From Melitaea cinxia (taxonomy: Eukaryota; Arthropoda; Insecta; Lepidoptera; Nymphalidae), in contig NC_059419.1 in the NCBI RefSeq assembly GCF_905220565.1, positions 992,001 to 1,056,000 on the forward strand: a DNA stretch of 64,000 nt. The letters run 5' to 3'. The notes under the pieces were generated by a model, which saw only the letters and a list, made by a program, of their open reading frames with translations, did no database searches and was not told where the DNA came from. Both the position numbers and the translations under genes were made by a program. Below, in pieces: positions 32,641 through 44,456 of the stretch; the first letter of the stretch is position 1; the number at the start of each line of letters is the position of its first letter.

Positions 32641-33444
32641 CACTCGTTACAACTTAATGTCAAATCTATGTAAAATAATAGATGTTATATACGCATATCA
32701 GAATATAAAGAATGTAATGTAAGGATAGCATGTAATTTTTACCTATGTAATTTTCGTCGGAGTGCACTGCACCGGCGCTCTTTAAGATGAGCCGCCTCTG
32801 AGTGTCAAGCGTTTTATTTATTTTCTATTAAATTATTTATAATATATAATAAGTATATAAATAAAATAATATTTAAAATATTTATATCATAAAATATAAT
32901 TCATATATCAAAAATTTAACAAAATGTCAAAAGAAACGTTGCACCTGTTACTTCTATATGAATCAGTAATTCATTCATTCACTCATTCATAAAGACGAAC
33001 GACGTAAGTGGGGTGAATGATTTTTCTCATCTGATATAAAAATCTCGTGTCCCGTTGTCTGTTCGGGCTAATCTTCGAAACTACTGGACACATTTAATGA
33101 AATTTTGGTTACATAATATGGGATATGAATTTTGTCCAACTTACAAGATAGGTTATGTTTTATTTCGATTAATGACTATGATAATTTTATAGCAAACTTT
33201 AAATAAAAAATATGGCAGAACGTAGTTTGCCAGGTCAGCTATAGTATCTTATAATAAATATATCTTGGTGATGAGGACTACACACCATCGTAATGTCATC
33301 AAGTTTTTAAAACTTCCGTTTAAAAATAGTTACCACGAGAACACCTTGAAATTTTATTCTTGTAACTTCACCGATAATTGTAATTGAGTACGAAGATGTG
33401 AAGTAAAATTTTTAGCCGTAATGAATATATCCATTTAACATTCG
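32641..33444. repeat. AT-rich, with one Helitron-like piece
   Basis: 33053-33245 carries 'CTTCGAAACTACTGGACAC' and ends 'GCCAGGTCAGCTATAGTA', like the decayed CTAGT ends. The rest has no recognised feature. Confidence 0.4.
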
Positions 33445-33685
33445 TTTAGGGGTCATGCATTAATCTCGTGAGGTAAAAATGTATGCTTAATTTACAAAAC
33501 TTAATCAGATTATATTTAAAGATAACAGTTTGACACTTTTTTATATACTTTGTACAAAATAATACGCCTGATTTTTGGGTACAGGGGGAGGGGTTGTTAG
33601 TTCAGAACCTCACCACACATGACTAAGGGAGGTAGGGGGTTAAAAAGTTTGTAAAAATATCACGTAATTAATAGACGGCCCTTTA
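33445..33685. mobile_element. MITE with TTTA duplication
   Basis: The element spans 33449-33681. Left end 'GGGGTCATGCATTAATCTCGTGA' and the complement of the right end 'GGGCCGTCTATTAATTACGTGA' form a TIR of about 22 bases. TTTA flanks both sides (33445-33448, 33682-33685). Inside is a G-rich 'ACAGGGGGAGGGG'. No coding sequence and no superfamily assigned. Confidence 0.6.
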
Positions 33686-34345
33686 AAGAGTTATCGCTAA
33701 TAAGACGTCGATGTAAGACAATTGTAAGTATGTAAATGAAAATTGATTTTGCGGAAGTATTAATAAATAAAAAATAATAATTATGTGATGCCATGGGACA
33801 CCAGGTAGGAACGAAGTTCCTTCGAATAGTATAAAAGCAACACAATTTAAAAAATGTTGAATTTTATATAAATTTTATATATTTTCGTTCTTAATTTTTT
33901 TTTTAATTTTGTTGATTGGTTTTTATTAAGTACATAAAAGTATTTAGGAAATTTACTTTTTTGTCACTTCCGCTATATATTTTTCTTACGGTTTTGGTCT
34001 CACATTTTTCTCAGTTCGGTCGCCCAGCCAAATGTCAAGCCTGCTGTAAGAAACTTCGTTCCAAATAAAACATCGTATATTCTAGTTGGATTCAAAGGCA
34101 CTTTTGTATCGTCATTTTACAAATTAAAAATATATTAGTTTTAATTAATTACTTGTTGTTAACGGTGTAGCTACCACTCTAGGCCCTGGGCATGGGTCAC
34201 GAGCCCTGTGTGGTAAAGACGGAACTGCTTGAAGAAGAAGACAGGATTACAGCTAACTGTGCCATCAGTTTGTTCGTCATTCCTGTACAACAAGAAATAA
34301 TTTTTGAGATACTTATATGATATAATTATATACATAACTATTACG
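33686..34345. other. No recognised gene
   Basis: AT-rich with T-runs. 34160-34215 is GC-richer but not assigned. Confidence 0.4.
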
Positions 34346-34349
34346 ATTC

Positions 34350-34690
34350 AACCTGTAATATCCCACTACTGGGCATATGCCGCTTTCCCCATGTAGGGGA
34401 AGGATCAGAGCTTAATCCACCACGCTACTTTAATGCGGGTTGGCGGATATGTATATTCCCTACTATGAGTAACGATCGCTATCAGGTGTACATGATAACA
34501 ACCGGGACCGATGGCTTAACGTGCTCTCCGAGGCATGGTGGGGAGACCCACAAGGACTGCAAAAACATCCAGACCACAGCAAACACCTGTATGGCCAATA
34601 CAAATGTTTGTCATGTGCGGGGATCGAACCCGCTACCGCCAGCGCAACGGGCACAACCCATAGCTGTGACCGTTGCGCCAACGCGGCGTT
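34350..34690 (-). repeat. tRNA-derived SINE, family B, near-complete
   Basis: A minus-strand copy of 4551-4869. The head near 34660-34690 has A box 'TTGGCGCAACGGTC' and B box 'GGTTCGATCCC' (34618-34630). The RTE-like tail is near 34350-34390. Target duplications are weak (about 7 bases, ATAACTA). Confidence 0.8.
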
Positions 34691-34829
34691 ATAACTACGA
34701 CTAATTCGTGCGCTAATAAAAATATTTAAACACATGGTCCAAATGAACGTCGCCATAAAATACAAATTAATGATTTGGTCAAACTTAACTAGCTAATTTT
34801 TCCCACGTGTAAGTATACAGAATCAGATT

Positions 34830-35031
34830 ACAATTTTTGTCTGTCTGTCTGTTTGTTCCAACTAATCTCTGATACGGCTGGACCGATTTTTACGAGACTT
34901 CCACTGGCAGATAGTCTATAGAAGGAGCAACTTAGGTTACTTTTATTTTAGAAATTTATTTATTTTATAACTCTGCGAACAGAACTTTTTTGTTAAATTC
35001 CACGCGGACGAAGTCGCGGGCACAGCTAGTA
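34830..35031 (+). mobile_element. Helitron-like piece with CGCGGACGAAGTCGCG hairpin and CTAGT end
   Basis: The best-kept 3' end of this family: the stem CGCG(G)AC-GAA-GTCGCG is followed by 'GGCACAGCTAGT'. Upstream is the shared block 'ACGGCTGGACCGATTTTTACG'. The class is inferred. Confidence 0.55.
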
Positions 35032-35750
35032 GATAATAAATGTACATCTTTGACATTTTCTTAAAGCTTATTTGCCTTAAAAAATCAGTATGTGATTATT
35101 ACTAGACAAACATCCTTCAAATGATTCGTCTAACCTTGAAGAAAGAACAGTCACTTTCGCGTTAAATATATTTATTATATAAGAAGGTATATGACAAAAC
35201 AATAAAATATTCGTAGCTTATTTGTCTGTTCTGTATATAATTAAACCAAATTGCCTGTTTAAAGTTATATCGAAATAAAAATATCAATTTATAATAGGTG
35301 ATCTGGCTGCTGATCCTACTTCTACTATTTCAATTGATTTAGAAGTTACCAATTTTTTAAGTGTAGTTTTTACTGATTAAAATAACATTATATATTTTCT
35401 GGTTAGAATTTATGTATATCCTTGTATGTAAAGAGAACATTATGCCTTAGAAAGCACGTAACGCTATCGTCGGTCCCGTCGACTAGTGCGATGGATACAC
35501 CTAGTTGGAAATTTAGTGGCTGATTTAGTTTAGTTTATACTGTTAATTTCTCACTGCTACCATACCTTATTAAATTCTGATCTAAGATTACAGTTTGTTG
35601 TGATATCTCTTCTTTCATTATAATTATGATTGTTTTTATGACCGTTTAATTCATTATTTTTGGGTTTCAAGTATTCCAGACCAAGATGTGCTTATTTTAA
35701 TTTTATGCATCCCACATTCATCTCATATTGTGATAGTGTGATTCTCATAG
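35032..35750. other. No recognised gene
   Basis: AT-rich. A short piece near 35450-35510 ('AAAGCACGTAACGCTATCG', 'GTCGGTCCCG') may be a family B trace. Confidence 0.35.
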
Positions 35751-36776
35751 TGTGATTACCTTTCGAATCGTACCCAATGTGTCAAAATAGGAAATTGCAC
35801 CAGTGGTGACACTAAGTTAACATATGGAGTCCCACAGGGCAGTGTCCTTGGTCCGACATTGTTTTTGGTATACATTAACAGTTTGTGTGGTCTGCGATTA
35901 ACTAACTGTGAAATAATTACCTACGCAGATGATACAGCGCTGATTCTACATGGGAAAGACTGGGCAGAGGTACACAATCACACAGAAAATGCATTGAAAC
36001 AAATTATAAAATATCTAGATGATAGCTTGCTGACTCTTAATCTGAATAAGACCACATATATGACTTTTTCACTACGTGCAAATACCCAGCCCTCAAGTGA
36101 TTTTTGTATAAGAGCTCATCATTGTGATAAGTCAGACGACTATTGTGAATGTCACTGTCCCAGCTTAACTTCTACACCCAGTACAAAATATCTTGGTATT
36201 ATTATAGATAAACATCTCAACTGGTCCCTACATGTTCAGGCTTTAACAGCACGTGTAAGAAAATTGATTCCTATTTTCTATAAACTTAGGATGTCTGCAG
36301 ACCGTGACATACTAATGAATGTTTATTATGCACTTGTTCAGACCTTGCTTCAGTATTGTGTTGTCACATGGGGAGGCACTAATATTACTACGCTGCTACC
36401 ACTGGAGCGTGCGCAGCGTGCAATTCTTAAAGTTTTGTCTAAAAGACCACGAAGATATTCCACAGCACTCCTATATCGTGAATGTTCTGTTCTCACTGTC
36501 AGGCAGATATTCATCATGCAGTCAATACTTCGTAAGCACAAAAGTTTAATATATAATCCCTCTCAAAAGCGCAACAGAAGTAGGGTGTGTACAATACCGT
36601 CACATAATACATCTCTTGCAAAACAGCAATTTTATATCATTGGCGCTCACCTCTATAATAATGCAAATAAAGTGAACAATATTTTTCCCCTTAAAACAAT
36701 GCACTGTAAAAAAGTAATTCGCGGCTGGCTTCAATCACTTGATTTTGTCGAGACTGAAAATGTAATTCATTATTAA
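35751..36776 (+). CDS. LINE reverse transcriptase, C-terminal two thirds (5'-truncated copy)
   Basis: Open for 341 codons from a stop at 35748. RT motifs: 'YGVPQGSVLGPTLFLVYIN' and the catalytic YADD at residues 58-61. Next come 'TKYLGIIIDKHLNW' and the thumb pattern 'YALVQTLLQYCVVTWGG'. There is no RNase H after the thumb. The fingers and endonuclease are lost by truncation, and the remaining frame has no stop, so the copy is fairly young. It fits the CR1/Jockey group; the clade was not decided. Confidence 0.8.
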   Translation, partial: CDYLSNRTQCVKIGNCTSGDTKLTYGVPQGSVLGPTLFLVYINSLCGLRLTNCEIITYADDTALILHGKDWAEVHNHTENALKQIIKYLDDSLLTLNLNKTTYMTFSLRANTQPSSDFCIRAHHCDKSDDYCECHCPSLTSTPSTKYLGIIIDKHLNWSLHVQALTARVRKLIPIFYKLRMSADRDILMNVYYALVQTLLQYCVVTWGGTNITTLLPLERAQRAILKVLSKRPRRYSTALLYRECSVLTVRQIFIMQSILRKHKSLIYNPSQKRNRSRVCTIPSHNTSLAKQQFYIIGAHLYNNANKVNNIFPLKTMHCKKVIRGWLQSLDFVETENVIHY

Positions 36777-37252
36777 ATTAAAAAAAAAAAAAAAAAAAAT
36801 GTTTCTTCTAACACACATGCGCACACGCACGCTCACACGTATACACATGAACACAAACACACACACACCCACACTCATACACACACACACACACACACTC
36901 ATACACACACACACACACTCATACGCACACACACACACACATATAGATATGGAGTAAAAATGAGCACACCCGCACACACTTTATTACCCCCAAAAAGAAA
37001 GACAATATTGTTTAAATACTATTTTTATAATATTTCTCAAGTAGATTTGCACCTGTTATGTACGTAATGTTTGCTATGTCTTATATCTCACAGTGGAAGA
37101 CGCAGGCAGCTGTATCACAGTTTATACTATTACGGCTGCCAACGTTAACTTGTATATGTTTCTGTTTAAAATGTGAATACTTAACGTACTGTAAATTGTT
37201 TTGTTAAAAGGAGTGAATAAATAAATTATTATTATTATTATTATTATTATAT
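36777..37252 (+). repeat. 3' UTR and tail of the LINE, with (A)n, (CA)n and (ATT)n
   Basis: A(20) at 36779-36799, an interrupted CA repeat with CTCAT spacers at 36811-36942, ordinary sequence, then 'GAATAAATAAATT' and (ATT)n at 37224-37250. The last is the likely LINE tail. Confidence 0.65.
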
Positions 37253-37424
37253 TTCGAGACCAAATATTTTTCGCCATCTTTCTAATTTCTACACAAATAT
37301 TTTCTTCTTGGATTTGTGGGTCATCTCGCCGTGCATTGTAGATCACATAAAGCAGTCGACGATTAAGTTCAGGGCCAAGATATTGGAAATTGGCGCAGTC
37401 TGAAAAGAATATACTACTTAATAA

Positions 37425-37720
37425 TTAGGGTAATGAGGTAGAGCACAGCAGGAAGTATCGTGCTTGAAATTCGGAGCAACACGACCACGGAAATGTACCT
37501 CAACTTTATAGAAGATTGAAGCTCAATGATACAATTCTCAAGCAGTGTTGTGTTCATGTGGTAAGTAAGGCAGCCAGAGCTCCTGGGGAGGTTCGGGAGT
37601 ATGGAAGACAACGCGCTTGCGATACTTCTAGTGTGCAGCACTCCATCAGCGTCCAAAGACTACAGCTTATTTACTTAACTCGGCTTAGGTGGGATTACGC
37701 TTGTTTGCCACCCTTAATCT
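37425..37720 (+). repeat. SINE family A, decayed copy
   Basis: Shares 'GAGGTAGAGCACAGCAGG', 'GTGTTGTGTTCATG' and 'CCAGAGCTCCTGGG' with 3005-3290. Confidence 0.6.
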
Positions 37721-37749
37721 TATTTTATACTAAAACTTTACTTACTTTT

Positions 37750-37832
37750 CGTAGTTAACAAGCGTAAGGCCCACCTGATGGTAAGTGGTTATCGTAATCT
37801 AATGACGCCTGCAACTCAAGAACCATTGCATG
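37750..37832 (-). repeat. SINE family A, fragment
   Basis: On the minus strand 'GTTCTTGAGTTGCAGGCG' and 'CCATCAGGTGGGCC' are family A 3' blocks. It lies close to the previous copy in opposite orientation. Confidence 0.5.
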
Positions 37833-38004
37833 AATAGTTCTTGTAAGCTTAAACTGAAATGTAAAATTTAAACATAGACATTAAAACGAATGAATTTAAT
37901 TTTTAGTTCGTCGGTTTGTTACTGCCAGCTCTTACAATATTACAATACATTTTTTTGATTGTCAAACAAGATTTTATACACTTTGAATCTTTTATGATAC
38001 GTCA

Positions 38005-38470
38005 GTCAATCAGTCAGTTCAGCCTATTGCAGTCGACTGCTGTACATGGGCCTCCCCAAGTTCGCGCCAGACATCCCGGTTTCCCGCAATCCTCATCCAG
38101 CCTACACCGGCAATCTTACGTAGATCGTCGGTCCAACGGTCGGAGGACGTCCCACAATGAGTTTGCCAAGACGCGGTTTCCACTTCAGGACCCGTCTGCT
38201 CCAACGGCCATCGGTGCTGCGACACAGATGATCAGCCCACTGGCAACTTGCTAAATCTGTGGGCTATGTCGGTTACTTTCGTTCTTTCGCGGATAGTCTC
38301 ATTTCTAATCCTATCTTTGAGAGAAGCCCCAAGCATAGCCCGTTCCATTGCACGTTGAGCGACTTTAAACTTGTGGACCAGTCCCTTTATCAGTGTCCAC
38401 GTCTCGGCTCCACATGTAAACATAGGCAAGACGCATTGCTCGAAGACTTTTGTCTTCAAGCAATGCGGAA
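38005..38470 (-). pseudogene. RTE LINE, C-terminal end and 3' tail
   Basis: The minus strand reads 'VFEQCVLPMFTCGAETWTL', 'QRAMERAMLGASLKDRIRN' and 'RTKVTDIAHR', the end of an RTE protein after the RT domain. Stops then break it. The 3' tail at 38005-38050 is the 'CCCATGTACAGCAGTCGACTG' type. The pieces are 5'-truncated and not functional. Confidence 0.8.
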
Positions 38471-38627
38471 TCTTCGAAGTGAATAGTGTCGAGTGTTTAT
38501 GATACGAGTATGTTGAAAATATTAGCTTTTTATTATTTCATATCTGCCATTGTTTGTCCGCATTATTTTACGGTCATTATTATAAAACAAAATAATTAGA
38601 TATGCATATTATTATCATTTTGTTCAG

Positions 38628-39045
38628 ATATGTCCCACCTGTGTTGTGGTGCTGAGACGTGGAAACTGGCAAAAAGACCACAAGACAGAACACTCAGCGT
38701 GCTATGGAATGAGTTATGCTAAAGTCTCTCTCAAAGATAATATTAGGAATGGAATTATCTACAAGAGAACCAGTTAGTAACTGACATAGCTCGTAAAATT
38801 AGTAAGTAGAAGTGGCAAGTCGGATGTATGGCAGCACCGTTGACCGCTGAAAAAGTGTCCTGGAGTTTCCACTCACAGATCTCAGTAAACACAGTGTGAC
38901 TAGTCCTCCGACCCGTTGAACTAACGATCTATGCTAGATTGCCGACGGAGGTCGGATGAGGATTTCAGACAATCGGCGTGAGCTTTTAGAGGAATATGTC
39001 CAGCAGTGGACTGTGATAGGCTGAAGTGATGTAATAATGATGTAT
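38628..39045 (+). pseudogene. RTE LINE, C-terminal end, decayed, plus strand
   Basis: 'TGTGGTGCTGAGACGTGGAA' matches the AETW motif of the previous copy, and the tail 'GAATATGTCCAGCAGTGGAC' is at 38992-39012. Many indels; no frame remains. It faces away from 38005-38470. Confidence 0.7.
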
Positions 39046-41334
39046 TCGTTTATTTATATGTATATACTGATGTCAGTCGACTTACAGGTTCTAAATATGT
39101 ATGTTTTTTTATGCAATCGCATGATAAATTTTGTATATTAAAAAAATCCACATTTTATACATCAGCGCTCAGCCCAAAGGTCGACAGTAAGAGATCGCTG
39201 TTTAGGCGTAAAGGCGACCACTTACATCTTATCCAAGTGCCTTATTTTTAATATGATTTATTGTTTCTATTTTGTATCAGTATACAAATGCTACTGATTA
39301 CACTAGGAGTGATCTTTGCCTTTAAGTTACCTTACTGAAACAGATGAAACAATAGGTTTTCATTTAACTAAGAGCTCTACAGTTACAAAAAAAAAAGTAC
39401 AAAATTTTCAAGTTACAATAAATAATGGAATGTTTAACAAGCTACTATTTTATCCCCTCCTTTTCGACAGATGATTATATTATTAATAAATATTTCATTC
39501 ATGTTTTCATTCATTTTTAAATAAGTCCAAGTTAGTGATGAATAAAAATAATTGATTGAAATTAGCATATCTATTACAACGATATCTCTCAAAATTAAAA
39601 TAAAAGTATACATACTCGTATAATATCATAAAAGAAAACCACAAATCTTATTCAATGGATCTCTGATTGTGAGACACGTAATCATGGTTTTGTAATCATG
39701 AACGATGCACATTGGACAGTCGATTTGCCGCCAAGGGAGAAATCGACCGTTGTCACTTTCCCCTCACTAAGCGCGTACGATTAATTTTTTTTTTTTTTTT
39801 AATTTAAATTATTAAGTTATCAACTGCCAGTGACAGAGATGTAATATTTTTATTGTGTTTTTATAGACATGTGTTATAGTGTGTTTAATATGACGTTAAT
39901 ATGTGAGTTATTGTTTAAATAAATATTTAGTGTTATTTTGATAGTGTCTTTCTTCATTTTGTGTAAGTATTTTATTTTACATTAACTCAACACTTTAATA
40001 AGTTCATATTAATAATAAGTATTAATAATATTTTTTTTATTAATAAAAAAGTAATGATTATACTTTTAGCGAATTTTATACATTGTAATCATAATTTTTA
40101 AAAGTGATATATCATTCATTTCATCATATTCGTTCAACATTTTTAATTCGATGTAAATAATACTCTCAGTTTATTTTCATAACTTTTTATTGATTTTTAT
40201 TTTTTTACTTTATTTTAAGAATTGTCTTACCGCTACTTCTCTGACAAAAAAAAATCTATTTTTATAAGTAAAATAGTCAAATACAGTTCATTCCGGAAAC
40301 GAGAAAAAACTTTCTCTTTGTCCTACCGTGACCTTATGCCAAATACATAATATTCTCTCTAACATTGTACATTACGTGTGTATAATAACTCAATCCGTCT
40401 GTCTTTTGACGAGTACTATTGAATGGAATTAAATAAAACATTATAATTTAAAATTGACTAGATCAACTTTCAGTTTGATTCCTAATTAACTTGTATATAT
40501 TTTTTGGTTTGTAATTTTTCAAATCAGAATTAAAAAAAAATTAATTATCATTTTTTTCTTCTAAATACTCGTTTTAACTACCTGTAGTTGTCTTTGCACG
40601 ATAAATTCGCGTCCACAATTAAAATTGCAATAACTTTAGATAAATGTTCTTGAAAATTTTAATTTAAAAAAATGTAACTTAATCGAAGCGGGTTTCCAAG
40701 TAAAAGCATTTTTGACTTATCATTTTCGAAAATATGGTCAATGTGAAGTTATTAAATGATTTGCAATGAAGATACTCCTGAGAATAAACGGAATATTTTA
40801 GTTTCTACGAGTAAATGTTTATAATAAACGTCTTACACTTAACGGCACCCTGTAGGATTTTTTGTCCTGTTGTTGGGGGTTCGTCCGGAAACAATAGTCA
40901 CGAGTAGAAACCGGCTTTTAATGTTCTTACCAAGGCCTTTTTTTTCTTAGACCTGAAAGTAAGTTCAATGAACTACAATTTTTTTTTAGTATTCACACAA
41001 ATTAATTAAATGTATCCAATTCACTATATAGACTTGAAAAGCCGTATTTCTACCTTTTTTTTTACAAAAACAAGAAAAATTGTATCCATAACTCGACGAA
41101 AAAATTAAAGTAGAAAAGAAAGTACGGAAATTACGGATGTACGTTAATAGTTTAAATTAAATTTAAATTTAACTAAAAACTTTAATTATCATTACGTTAA
41201 GCTAGAAATAGATTATTTAACAATTCTGCAAATTTTAGGGTAATTCGGTTACCGAACCTTATAGATTACTATGGCGCTGCTTTAAAATTGTCTTGTCTAC
41301 TTATATTCATTTAATTATGTTTATCGGCTTAGTT
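39046..41334. other. Long AT-rich stretch without a recognised gene
   Basis: No exon, RNA gene or known repeat is supported. Small features: 39160-39220 has 'AGAGATCGCTGTTTAGGCG', like some LINE 3' UTRs; 39650-39800 is a GC-richer block ending in T(20); 41148-41175 is palindromic AAATTTAAATTT sequence. Confidence 0.4.
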
Positions 41335-41745
41335 ACTTATATTGCGTGATTTTTATAGTGTGAAGGTAGCTTATATAGCATGGTTATTAACATAATAACA
41401 ACAACATTCAAATATGCGTCGTTAGATTACAAGTTGTTACAGAATGCGTTGGGGAAATAAAGGTTCACTGCTCGTTCCCCGTGGGCGATAGCGTGATAAT
41501 ATGTAGCCTATATGTTGACCCGACTTCTTAATAATATTCGTGCCAAATTTGAAGTAAATCCATGCGGTACTTTTTGAGTTTATCCCGGACATACATACAG
41601 ACAAACAGACAAAAATTCTAAAAACTATATTTTTGGCTTCGGTATCGATTGTAGATCACACCCCAAGTATTCTTTTAAAAAAAATATTCACACATTACAG
41701 TTTTGACTTTCCTACCATTTTATTATTAGTATAGATAGACTAGCA
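41335..41745 (-). mobile_element. Repeat family E, second copy without the hairpin end
   Basis: Matches 8053-8495 over 400 bases but lacks the GC-rich CTAGT end at its left side. Orientation follows the first copy. Confidence 0.6.
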
Positions 41746-42013
41746 GTGAAGTGAAGTTTAACGGATACATTGAAAATTATACCACAAACGTATATTAGCC
41801 GTATATTTATTTGCCTGTAGTTGTATCCTAAATTTGGTTTTTAAATGCTAAGTTAATATTTAATTTATTTAACAAATGTATTCTTGCTTTTTAGTTTTAG
41901 CGAAAGCTGATTGTGTTAAACTTATTTGTGGACACAGTTTTGGTTTATGTTTTATGTTTGTAAATTTAATAAAAATTAAATTACACATACAGTGTTTATT
42001 TTTAATTGTTTTT

Positions 42014-43459
42014 AATAATAATAAAAAATAGTGTGGAAGTTTTTGAATGCGGATGGATGGAAGTGGCTGACTTTATTTTTCAATAAGTTGCTGCAAGAAG
42101 AGGTTATACCCGAGGAATGGTGCTACAGTTCACTGGTGCCCATTTTTAAAAATAAAGGTGACATACAGGACTGCAGCAGCTATCGGGGAATAAGGCTCAT
42201 GTCACATAGCATGAAGATATGGGAGAAAGTGATAGCGCGACGAATGAGAGAAGAATGTGAGGTCACACAGAACCAATTTGGATTTATGCCGGGCCGGGGA
42301 ACTACGGACGCCATATTTGCACTCCGCCAACTCTGCGAAAAATATCGACTCGCACAAAAAGACTTGCATATGGTGTTCGTGGATCTGGAAAAGGCATACG
42401 ATAGGGTCCCCCGTAAGGTTCTGTGGTGGGCTATGAAAAGGAAAGGAGTGCCAGAGAAGTATGTACGACTTGTTCAGGCGATGTATGATAGAGCTAGCAC
42501 CCACGTCCGGTCCGAAGCCGGGGTAACTGACAAGTTCAGTGTGGCTGTAGGTTTGCACCAGGGGTCGGCTTTAAGCCCGTATCTCTTCCTCCTGGTAATG
42601 GATGTTCTAACATCAGACATACAGAAGGAAGCACCCTGGTGTATGCTGTTTGCTGACGACGTTGTTCTTGTCGGAGATAATGTCCTTGAGGTACAGAGCA
42701 GACTGGGAAAATGGCAGGAAAGACTGGAGGGCGCGGGATTGAGGATAAGTAGGTCTAAAACCGAGCACTTGTTCTGCGATTTCAGCGGTTCGTCCGGTTT
42801 TTCCCATATTTCCTTGGATGGTGTATCCCTACCAGTCTGCTCCGACTTCCGCTACCTTGGGTCATTAATACAAAATGACGGCAACATAGACCGTGACGTG
42901 AAAAATAGAATAAATGCGGGATGGATGAAATGGCGACAGGTCTCTGGAACAGCTTGTGATCCACGAATGCCCCTTAAACTTAAGGGGAAAATCTATAAAA
43001 CGATCATAAGACCTGTCGTAATGTATGGATCAGAATGTTGGGCAACAAAAGTGACGGATGAAAGAAGAGTGCACGCAGCCGAGATGAGAATGCTAAGATG
43101 GATGTGTGGAGTAACGAGGAAAGATCGGATTAGAAATGAGTATATAAGGGGAAGTTTGAAAGTAGCACCTGTGACAGAGAAAATAAGGAGCAATAGGTTA
43201 GCGTGGTATGGGCATGTAATGAGGAGGGATGACCGCTATGTCGGTAAAAGAATGTTAGGGATGAATGTCGAAGGACGAAGAGCGATCGGCAGACCGAAAA
43301 AGCGATGGATGGATTGTGTGAGTGAGGATATGAGAAAGAAAGGAGTAAGCACTGAAGTGACGAATAATAGAGAGGAATGGAAGAGAAAAACATGTTGTGC
43401 CGACCCTACATAAGTGGGATAAGGGCAGGAAGATGATGAATAAAAAATAATAATAAAAA
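42014..43459 (+). mobile_element. RTE-like LINE, 5'-truncated, copy 1
   Basis: The element runs about 42028-43445. It is flanked by AATAATAATAAAAA on both sides (42014-42027, 43446-43459); this is low-complexity sequence, so the duplication is only fair support. The 3' end 'GGCAGGAAGATGATGAATAA' follows the stop closely. A near-identical copy lies at 44470-45692 in the opposite orientation. Confidence 0.75.
42031..43413 (+). CDS. RTE-like LINE reverse transcriptase, intact C-terminal 460 codons
   Basis: RT from the fingers on: 'WCYSSLVPIFKNKGDIQDC', 'YRGIRLMSH', 'VFVDLEKAYDRVPR', 'LHQGSALSPYLF' and the catalytic FADD with Asp 209 and 210. Then 'RISRSKTEHL', 'FRYLGSLIQNDGN' and a C-terminal 'RIRNEYIRGSLKVAPV', 'LAWYGHVMRRDDR' and 'GRPKKRWMDCV'. 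The endonuclease and N-terminus are missing. There is no stop in 1.38 kb, so the copy is young. The start at 42031 is only the edge of the truncated copy. Confidence 0.85.
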   Translation: MWKFLNADGWKWLTLFFNKLLQEEVIPEEWCYSSLVPIFKNKGDIQDCSSYRGIRLMSHSMKIWEKVIARRMREECEVTQNQFGFMPGRGTTDAIFALRQLCEKYRLAQKDLHMVFVDLEKAYDRVPRKVLWWAMKRKGVPEKYVRLVQAMYDRASTHVRSEAGVTDKFSVAVGLHQGSALSPYLFLLVMDVLTSDIQKEAPWCMLFADDVVLVGDNVLEVQSRLGKWQERLEGAGLRISRSKTEHLFCDFSGSSGFSHISLDGVSLPVCSDFRYLGSLIQNDGNIDRDVKNRINAGWMKWRQVSGTACDPRMPLKLKGKIYKTIIRPVVMYGSECWATKVTDERRVHAAEMRMLRWMCGVTRKDRIRNEYIRGSLKVAPVTEKIRSNRLAWYGHVMRRDDRYVGKRMLGMNVEGRRAIGRPKKRWMDCVSEDMRKKGVSTEVTNNREEWKRKTCCADPT

Positions 43460-43496
43460 TATCGATTGATTTTTATTTAAGATAATATAAATAAGA

Positions 43497-43650
43497 AATA
43501 TTCTGCTCAAAATCTAGAGCAGCCCCACTGGGAAAGTACCTCAACTTTACAGAAGATCACAGATAAATAATACTACTTTCAAGTTGTGTCGTACTTATTC
43601 CTGTAGTGAGTAAAGAGGCTAGAGTTCCTGGGAAGTTTAATTGTATTAGC
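43497..43650 (+). repeat. SINE family A, 5' fragment
   Basis: 'CTGCTCAAAATCTAGAGCAG' and 'TTTACAGAAGATCACAGAT' are family A 5' blocks. Confidence 0.6.
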
Positions 43651-43924
43651 ACAAACAAGTAAGACAGGCCTTTAATCTGTCTGATCTGATTGTTGTGACT
43701 TTAGGTAAATTCTTTATATATAATTGACCTACTGTATGTGTAATGTAGGTGCAATATCGCTGATTAAGTAATTCTTTCTAAAGGTAATGCTTATATATGA
43801 TGACGTAAGAGAGGTGCAATGAATCCTATATAGATTCTCACTATATATATTTAAAAGCCTCTAGTTAGATATACAATTACGCTTCCTTTGAGGACCTACT
43901 ATAAATGTATTTATGTTTATTATA
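43651..43924. other. No recognised feature
   Basis: AT-rich sequence between a SINE fragment and a TIR element. Confidence 0.4.
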
Positions 43925-44213
43925 TAGGGTAAAACCGGGATAGATGCCTCACTTTTTGAAATAGCCACCTAATTTTAAAAATATGATTTTTATACGAATA
44001 ATTTTTATTAATGTAGCTAGCTCAATCCTTTATGTTGAATTATGACTATTTTTTCTTCAACCTAGCCAATGCAGATTAAGTAGAAATTAGCTTTTCGTGA
44101 ACCCTTTCTTTTGAGGATAGATGCCTACCTATATGGATAGTTGCCCCACCATGAAAATAGTGAGTAGGATAGATGCCCTTTAAACCGTGTAAACGAAAAA
44201 CCCAAACCAAATG

Positions 44214-44232
44214 TTAGGTTAGGTTAGGTTAG
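44214..44232 (+). repeat. Short TTAGG run
   Basis: Three TTAGG units plus TTAG, the insect telomere unit, inside the TIR element. This is too short to be a telomere relic for certain. Confidence 0.5.
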
Positions 44233-44456
44233 TTCTACTCCTAAAACATCGATTGTCTCCAAGAAATATGGGCCATAGCAATGAGAAAATTTTGTGTTTT
44301 TTTATATCTTTTAATTGTTATAATTAGAATATAATTTTTATATCACACAGATTACTATACCTAATTAAATTTTTAGAACTTTTGTTTAACTAAAATATAA
44401 ATTCTTAAGTTTCATATATATATATATATCATGTATCATATTTAATTAAATTTTAC

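Noticed and set aside
36735..36977. A Cys/Val-rich minus-strand frame
   Set aside because: It is a reading of the interrupted CA repeat.
37224..37250. CRISPR-like or regulatory repeat
   Set aside because: It is a plain ATT run at the end of a LINE.
42202..43393. Several minus-strand frames
   Set aside because: They are the opposite strand of the RTE-like reverse transcriptase; the same shadows recur at 44516-45692.
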